Shown: positions 59,791-64,000 of the stretch, piece by piece | How positions within the stretch are numbered: the first letter of the stretch is position 1 | Layout: each line of letters opens with the position of its first letter | Origin: JAAZKA01 sp034926225 | GTDB taxonomy: Bacteria > Bacillota > Clostridia > Oscillospirales > QAMX01 | DNA: 64,000 nucleotides | Assembly: GCA_034926225.1 (NCBI GenBank) | Contig: JAYFRF010000004.1 | Coordinates: 186,001-250,000 of the forward strand | Direction: 5' to 3' | Notes under the pieces: model-generated | What the model saw: the letters and a program-made list of their open reading frames with translations, nothing else | The model's database searches: none | Told to the model about the DNA's origin: nothing | Position numbers and translations under genes: made by a program

Positions 59791-61326
59791 CTAAGATACT
59801 TCGTCTTCTTCGTCAACATCCATAGCAAGTAAGTTATGATCTTCCGGAACTTCGGAAATGGATAGGCTCTGGTTATATTCTTCTGCTAACATCGTCTTTT
59901 TAAATACCGCCGAGGGCTGCAGTGAAAATACCAATTCCTCTAGTGCATCAATGGATACAGCGAAAAATTCCTTGCGCAGATTTACCTTGTTCACTCGGCA
60001 GTTATTCAATTGCTTGTGCAGGTCGTTTTCGAGTTGTACTGCATCAGGCGAAAAAATCATTGAATGTATATCGAAGGGGAACGGTACTGAAGCATCTCCC
60101 AGCTCACGTACACGATCTTCCGGTTCTTGGCGTCTTGTCATACCGATTTTAAAAACATGATCGCCGAATGCACCGAGATTACTGATAATGTACACATATC
60201 CAGCTTTGCCATTCTGCAAATTTATAATTTCAGCTTTCTTCGTCTCGACAGAAGAAAGCTGTCCTTGCAATTCGGACAAACGGGCCTCTAGTAGACGGAT
60301 TTTCTCATCGTTTGCATTTTCCATCTGCACACGGATTGCGTCCATTTCGTTGCGGTACTTCTGCTCTTCCTTTTCTACTTGTTTACGCTGCTGTTCCAAT
60401 ATACGCCGTTCTTCGGCCTCCTGCCGCATCTGCTCTCGAATAGCGCGCTGTTCTTCCTTTATACGTTCTCTTTGTACATAGTATTCATACTCAATTCGTA
60501 CAGCCTCTAAAAACAGATACTCAATCTCGCCTATAAATTTCTTCATCGTATTGACAATGCTCTGATTACCGTCCGTGGCTATGGTTAGATATTTCTGCGT
60601 TATGGCACGAATAGAAGCCTCTGCGTTTTCTAACTTTCCGTAACTAAGACTGTATAGAACATTTTGCAACTCAGATTCCAAAGCAATAACCATAAGGCGA
60701 TATATTGCGGCGTTGGCCTTTGTGGTATATCGACCTTCGTACCGCGTGAACACATCTTCAATAACCTTCTTATTATCCTGATAGGCCTTACGCAGTTGCT
60801 TGACATCCATACAATTCAACTTCAACTGCACTGTAGGAGAAAGCAGATCGTCAAACGCTTCGGCATCCGGCGTCAATTCAGTTTCAAACGGAGCTGTAAA
60901 AAAACGTTGCACGGAGTAATCGATGCTTTTATACAGAGTACGCAATTTAGCAGCGCGCTTGGCCGCGGTGTCAGCTGCTTTTTCGGCTTTGTCTTTTGCT
61001 TCTTCAGCGGTTTTTACTGCTTCTTCATGTTGTATAATAGCAGATTCCTGCGCTGCTTGTTGTGCGGCTATTTTTTGATTAAGCTCGCCTAGAGTAGTGT
61101 CTTCTTCTGCCTTCTTAGCAGCGAGTGAGGCGAGTTCTTTTTGTAGCAGGGCAATATCCCGATGCTCGGGAAGTAATAGTGTTTCAATTTTTTCTTGTAG
61201 GGAGCGAATACTATCACGACTCGCGTCAAGTTGCTTGGTTATATCATCAATACGAGCTTGCAGCTCTGTATTTTTCTCTTGCAATACTCGGCATTGCGCT
61301 GCTTCCTTTCGCCCGAATAAGCTCAT
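59791..61326 (-). CDS. coiled-coil protein with C-terminal T5orf172 domain
   Basis: A 511-residue protein. Residues about 10-135 form a long coiled coil (LQARIDDITKQLDASRDSI). A middle helical domain of DUF4041 style follows (about 140-290), then another coiled coil rich in Q, E and R. Residues about 385-475 form a T5orf172 domain (GYVYIISNLGAFGDHVFKIGMTRR), which belongs to the GIY-YIG nuclease-like group: YVYI and KIGMT fit the two motifs. The start ATG 61326 follows GGGGGT. Such proteins occur in prophages near repressor genes; a nuclease or antiphage role is inferred. Confidence 0.75.
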   Translation of the reverse strand: MSLFGRKEAAQCRVLQEKNTELQARIDDITKQLDASRDSIRSLQEKIETLLLPEHRDIALLQKELASLAAKKAEEDTTLGELNQKIAAQQAAQESAIIQHEEAVKTAEEAKDKAEKAADTAAKRAAKLRTLYKSIDYSVQRFFTAPFETELTPDAEAFDDLLSPTVQLKLNCMDVKQLRKAYQDNKKVIEDVFTRYEGRYTTKANAAIYRLMVIALESELQNVLYSLSYGKLENAEASIRAITQKYLTIATDGNQSIVNTMKKFIGEIEYLFLEAVRIEYEYYVQRERIKEEQRAIREQMRQEAEERRILEQQRKQVEKEEQKYRNEMDAIRVQMENANDEKIRLLEARLSELQGQLSSVETKKAEIINLQNGKAGYVYIISNLGAFGDHVFKIGMTRRQEPEDRVRELGDASVPFPFDIHSMIFSPDAVQLENDLHKQLNNCRVNKVNLRKEFFAVSIDALEELVFSLQPSAVFKKTMLAEEYNQSLSISEVPEDHNLLAMDVDEEDEVS

Positions 61327-61406
61327 GACCAACCCCCCATTCAATTGTGCCCACCATTATATCCATACAAAATCAAGTGAAAACACCGTACACTACATTC
61401 CCCCGC

Positions 61407-61784
61407 TTATATGGCCTCGCGCTTCGCCGGGGGAATCATTGTATCATCTTTCACACGCCTGGATTCTTCGATCAACCGAGCCATAACTAGGGTCCGGCCG
61501 TCGTCATCCAGTTTGCGCCATAAAGAAATTACTTTAAGCTCGTCTTCCGAGAAATCGGAAGGCGAGCTTTTATTGTCGCCTTGAGTCGAGCTTCCGCCGA
61601 GTAAACGGTTTGGAGTAATATCAAAGAATTCGCAAATAGGTAGCAGTACATCAGATGAAGGAACACGACCTGCATTGATCCATCCGCTGACTGTACTCTG
61701 CTTTGTATTTAAAAATCGTGCCAATTCAGCCTGTGTTTTTCCTTTTTCTTCAAGTAAGACTGAAATCATTTGTGAAATTGACAC
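61407..61784 (-). CDS. phage-type repressor with N-terminal helix-turn-helix
   Basis: A 125-residue protein. Residues 5-62 form an XRE helix-turn-helix (LLEEKGKTQAELARFLNTKQSTVSGWINAGRVPSSDVLLPICEFFDI). A short acidic C-terminal region (FSEDELKVISLWRKLDDDGRTLVMARLIEE) probably dimerises. No protease domain is present, so it is not a LexA-type self-cleaving repressor. The GTG start follows GGGGGTG. It is divergent from the Cro-like gene across a region with two operator-like palindromes. Confidence 0.8.
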   Translation of the reverse strand: MSISQMISVLLEEKGKTQAELARFLNTKQSTVSGWINAGRVPSSDVLLPICEFFDITPNRLLGGSSTQGDNKSSPSDFSEDELKVISLWRKLDDDGRTLVMARLIEESRRVKDDTMIPPAKREAI

Positions 61785-61808
61785 AAAAGCACCCCCATAA
61801 CATTGTTT

Positions 61809-61858
61809 ACCTTTTAAGGTTAATACGACTTTACAATTACCTAAAAAGGTATTATACT
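61809..61858 (+). promoter_or_regulatory. Cro-side promoter with two operator-like palindromes
   Basis: ACCTTTTAAGGT (61809-61820) and ACCTAAAAAGGT (61839-61850) share ACCT/AGGT arms, 30 bases apart. The second lies between TTTACA (61830-61835) and TATACT (61853-61858; 17-base spacer), so repressor binding would block this promoter. Two further small palindromes, TGTAACGAGGTTACA (61864-61878) and AGAGCTAAAAGCTCT (61905-61919), follow in the leader. Confidence 0.65.
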
Positions 61859-61981
61859 ATGCTTGTAACGAGGTTACACAGAAAGACGCAAAGAGAGTAC
61901 GGACAGAGCTAAAAGCTCTATCCTGCATTGTAACAGGTATTTAATAGTTTGTCAATGAAAATAGGGAAAGGGGTGGAAAAA

Positions 61982-62188
61982 TTGGAGAATGTATCCAACA
62001 GAATCCGGGAACGACGGGAGCGCATGAATATGACACAGGAGGATATCGCTACGCGTATCGGCGTGTCACGTGTAATGGTCAGCTACTTCGAGTCCGGTCT
62101 GCGTAAGCCTGATATTGAAACAGCGCTCAGACTGGCGCGAGTGTTAGAGTGCACGACGGACGACCTGTTCGAGCTGCGGACGGCATAA
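61982..62188 (+). CDS. Cro/XRE-type transcriptional regulator
   Basis: A 68-residue helix-turn-helix protein (NRIRERRERMNMTQEDIATRI, then VSRVMVSYFESGLRKPDIETALRLARVL). I chose the TTG start at 61982, preceded by AAAGGGGTGG; an ATG 11 codons earlier has no good site. It is divergent from the repressor gene, as in phage lysogeny modules. Confidence 0.75.
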   Translation: MENVSNRIRERRERMNMTQEDIATRIGVSRVMVSYFESGLRKPDIETALRLARVLECTTDDLFELRTA

Positions 62189-62240
62189 TGAGCGGGATCG
62201 CCTTGTGATTAAAGTATATCAGCAAAGGAGGAATTTATCC

Positions 62241-62747
62241 ATGTCCGGAAAAGCCACGAAAGCGGCAGGAAACATATATTATACCGCACGTATGAAGGCG
62301 GCAGCATATAACGAGCGTCTTTCGTCTCGCGAAGGCGCTGCCGAAGTGCTTGGGATAGACCGTACGCGGATAGCACGTATTGAGCTTGATACGGAGCGCC
62401 CGTATCCGGATGAGGTGCGGGTCATGATCGACGCTTATAACGCGCCGGAATTGTGTAATTACCACTGCTCGAGACAATGCCCACTGGGGATACAAACAAC
62501 GGCGCCGCTACCGCTGGACGATATGGACAGGGCGATGATCCGGGTCAACACAGCTATAAGAGACATCCCGGACAAGCTCAATGCAATCGAAAAAATCATC
62601 GACGATGGTGTGATCGACAATGACGAGAAGCCGCAGATGGAAGAGCTGATGAACTACATGCGAGGCATCGTGACGCGGTTTCAAGCGCTTGAACTTGCAT
62701 ACAAGCGCAAAATGGCGGGAGGGGAGGATGACCAATGGACCAAATGA
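62241..62747 (+). CDS. phage-type helix-turn-helix protein
   Basis: A 168-residue protein. Residues about 28-65 (SSREGAAEVLGIDRTRIARIELDTERPYPDE) form an XRE-like helix-turn-helix. A Cys/His patch (CNYHCSRQCPLG) and a helical C-terminal part follow. AAAGGAGG lies nine bases before ATG 62241. It is downstream of the Cro-like gene on the same strand, in the early-region position of a prophage. Confidence 0.65.
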   Translation: MSGKATKAAGNIYYTARMKAAAYNERLSSREGAAEVLGIDRTRIARIELDTERPYPDEVRVMIDAYNAPELCNYHCSRQCPLGIQTTAPLPLDDMDRAMIRVNTAIRDIPDKLNAIEKIIDDGVIDNDEKPQMEELMNYMRGIVTRFQALELAYKRKMAGGEDDQWTK

Positions 62748-62926
62748 AAAAGCCCGGAAAGGGGAGGGGACGGCCGGTGCAAGTACCAAAAATCCAATGC
62801 GAGGTGCTGATGCTGGTAAATGGTGAGGAAAGACCTGTACATAATCTACGCATATCGGAAGGGATGATAAAGTTGTTGGCGGAGATTTATACGCCGATGA
62901 TGAAAAACACGCCGGATAATGCGTAA
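62735..62926 (+). CDS. small basic phage-type protein
   Basis: Sixty-three residues, basic at the start (KKPGKGRGRPVQVP). It overlaps the end of the previous gene by 13 bases in another frame, with GGGGAGG upstream. No domain recognised; its place in the early operon supports a real gene. Confidence 0.45.
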   Translation: MDQMKKPGKGRGRPVQVPKIQCEVLMLVNGEERPVHNLRISEGMIKLLAEIYTPMMKNTPDNA

Positions 62927-62962
62927 ATCGCAAACGGTTGAGAATATGAAAGGAGGCAGCTC

Positions 62963-63376
62963 ATGCGGGAACGGAAAGCAAGAATCATCATTCGAAATGA
63001 GCAGGAGCTTTTGCGGGCAGCAAACCTGATGATGCGGGAGTATAAGGAGATCTTCGGTGGCGGAAAAAAGCCGCCGGCGCACATCCGGTCCGCTTATACA
63101 AAGATACGCGGCGGTATGAATATCGCGCCGTATAAGCAGGAGGATACCCGCCGCGAGGACGGGAACCGGTCGCAGGGGTACGACTACCGGGAGCATTATA
63201 CATACATACGGTATGCCGGGGACTGGACGGTGGTCGACGGCGAGCGGGTGTACGTCGCGGAGTGGGAATTTCGAAACCACTATGAGTATCATCTGCAGCT
63301 CGGTGACCAGCACCTGTCCGGGATGCTGGATGCGTTATGGCGGGAAAAGGTGGCGCACGAGCGCGCAGCCGAATGA
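62963..63376 (+). CDS. phage-type hypothetical protein
   Basis: A 137-residue protein, helical at the start (LLRAANLMMREYKEIFGGG) and then beta-rich with many aromatic residues (YREHYTYIRYAGDWTVVDGERVYVAEWEF). AAAGGAGG precedes the ATG. No recognised family. Its stop overlaps the start of the next gene (ATGA). Confidence 0.55.
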   Translation: MRERKARIIIRNEQELLRAANLMMREYKEIFGGGKKPPAHIRSAYTKIRGGMNIAPYKQEDTRREDGNRSQGYDYREHYTYIRYAGDWTVVDGERVYVAEWEFRNHYEYHLQLGDQHLSGMLDALWREKVAHERAAE

Positions 63377-63549
63377 GTATTGTCTGCCGGGATTGCCCGA
63401 AGCGTAAAAGCGGATGCCATGTGACATGCGTGGAATATGCGGTCGAAAGGATCGTCAGGCTTGATCCCAAGTCGCGCGGCGAGCGGGACGCGAACATATA
63501 CGAGGCGGAGCTATCCGAGAGGATCAAAAGAAAATGCGAGAGGAGATAA
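63373..63549 (+). CDS. small Cys-rich phage-type protein
   Basis: Fifty-eight residues starting MSIVCRDCPKRKSGCHVTCVEY; four Cys in the first 20 residues could bind zinc. The ATG overlaps the previous stop as ATGA, so translation is coupled. Proteins of this look recur in clostridial prophages. Confidence 0.6.
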   Translation: MSIVCRDCPKRKSGCHVTCVEYAVERIVRLDPKSRGERDANIYEAELSERIKRKCERR

Positions 63550-63553
63550 GGGT

Positions 63554-63856
63554 ATGAGACCAACCGCTCGCCGAAGCGACGATGGGGAAACGCTCGAAAT
63601 TTACCGCAATTGTACAGATGGAACAAAAAACGCTTGCTCGAAATTGTATGGGGCTAGTCTTCGAATCGCATGTAATATGGGCTATAAAAAAGTTATCACA
63701 TACACGCTTGAAAGTGAAAACGGATCATCGCTTCGAGCTTCAAACTTCGTGTTTGCGGGAAAAGCCGGAGGGATGGAGTGGACGGGAGAGCGTCGACGTA
63801 GTTATTATGTAGCACCGGCTGAAATGAAAAATAAATGGGAGTGGATATGTAAATGA
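63554..63856 (+). pseudogene. XF1762-like phage protein, N-terminally truncated
   Basis: One hundred residues. RPTARRSDDGETLEIYRNCTDG, then NACSKLYGASLRIACNMGYK, VITYTLESENGSSL and GGMEWTGERRR match my recollection of the C-terminal two thirds of XF1762-family phage proteins. The usual first 60 or so residues (a GHHRHxxP-type region) are missing. GGAGATAAG precedes the ATG, so a shortened protein may still be made. Its stop overlaps the next ATG. Confidence 0.55.
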
Positions 63857-64000
63857 TGGACGTGCTCATCAGCGAGGCGGAAGAGATAGATGTGATGAAT
63901 CACATCTATAACGCGGATTGCCTCGAAGGATTGCACAGATTGCCAGACCAATGCGTCCACTGCTGTATCACATCCCCTCCGTATTATGGACTGCGCGATT
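63853..64000 (+). CDS. DNA methyltransferase, N-terminal part (cut by window end)
   Basis: The frame opens at ATG 63853 (overlapping the previous stop) and continues to the window end. IYNADCLEGLHRLPDQCVHCCITSPPYYGLRD contains the adenine/cytosine-N4 methyltransferase catalytic motif TSPPY and the preceding D-C motif of DNA-binding phage methylases. It modifies DNA in the phage or host; recognition sequence unknown. The rest of the gene lies outside the window. Confidence 0.85.
   Translation, partial: MMDVLISEAEEIDVMNHIYNADCLEGLHRLPDQCVHCCITSPPYYGLRD

Noticed and set aside
1..64000. CRISPR arrays, rRNA genes or intact insertion sequences
   Set aside because: I saw no evenly spaced direct repeats with unique spacers, no rRNA sequence, and no transposase reading frame.

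Overview
The window reads as a chromosomal stretch of a GC-rich member of the Clostridia (Oscillospiraceae or Christensenellales-like gut Firmicute; this is inference). The grounds are strong AGGAGG ribosome binding sites, TTGACA/TATAAT promoters, a T-box leader, an ECF folate S component, a type III glutamine synthetase, a DUF4364 protein and an ANTAR regulator of clostridial type. Several blocks are clearly more AT-rich than the backbone (about 20.6-21.8 kb, 46.3-47.3 kb and parts of 57-64 kb) and look acquired.

Layout. 1-0.85 kb: end of a Gfo/Idh/MocA oxidoreductase and a small membrane protein. 0.87-5.4 kb (minus): T-box leader, small ORF, valS, folC. 5.46-7.1 kb (minus): DivIVA-like coiled-coil protein and a DUF4364 protein. 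7.2-9.7 kb (plus): polar amino-acid ABC transporter whose binding protein appears circularly permuted. 9.7-16.5 kb (minus): M14-like peptidase, a Tet(M)/EF-G-like GTPase, sugar epimerase, SDR, and two glycerophosphodiesterase-fold proteins. 16.6-25 kb: GH2 enzyme, beta-propeller protein, two small AT-rich repeat-bounded gene units, acyl-ACP thioesterase, GH106-like enzyme.

25-35 kb (minus) is a tightly packed nitrogen/nucleotide operon: purA, glnA (GS I), ANTAR regulator, purF, carA, and a single frame fusing carbamoyl-phosphate synthase large subunit to a diaminopimelate-epimerase domain. 35.2-38.7 kb (minus): folT, asd, dapB, dapA (lysine/DAP pathway). 38.9-41.1 kb (plus): queA and tgt. 41.2-44.6 kb (minus): DtxR-like regulator, GH32-like protein, FGGY kinase, nitroreductase. 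44.8-46.2 kb: FAD dehydrogenase with a C-terminal Fe-S domain, then an imported ANT(6)-type adenylyltransferase. 47.3-56.9 kb (minus): a second nitrogen block, GS III, asnA, gltD, gltB.

57.0 kb onward: tRNA-Leu(CAG), followed immediately by a degraded integrated element. It carries a large serine recombinase with an internally inverted segment, a decayed tyrosine recombinase start, a T5orf172 protein, a repressor/Cro pair with operators, small phage genes and the start of a DNA methyltransferase.

The most connected story is nitrogen control. An ANTAR RNA-binding protein lies inside the purA-glnA-purF-carAB operon. Both that operon's leader and the distant gltB leader can form hairpins with six-base loops having A at position 1 and G at position 4, the known signature of ANTAR targets, each placed next to a terminator-like sequence. 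I propose one antitermination regulon linking glutamine synthesis, glutamate synthase, purine and carbamoyl-phosphate synthesis.
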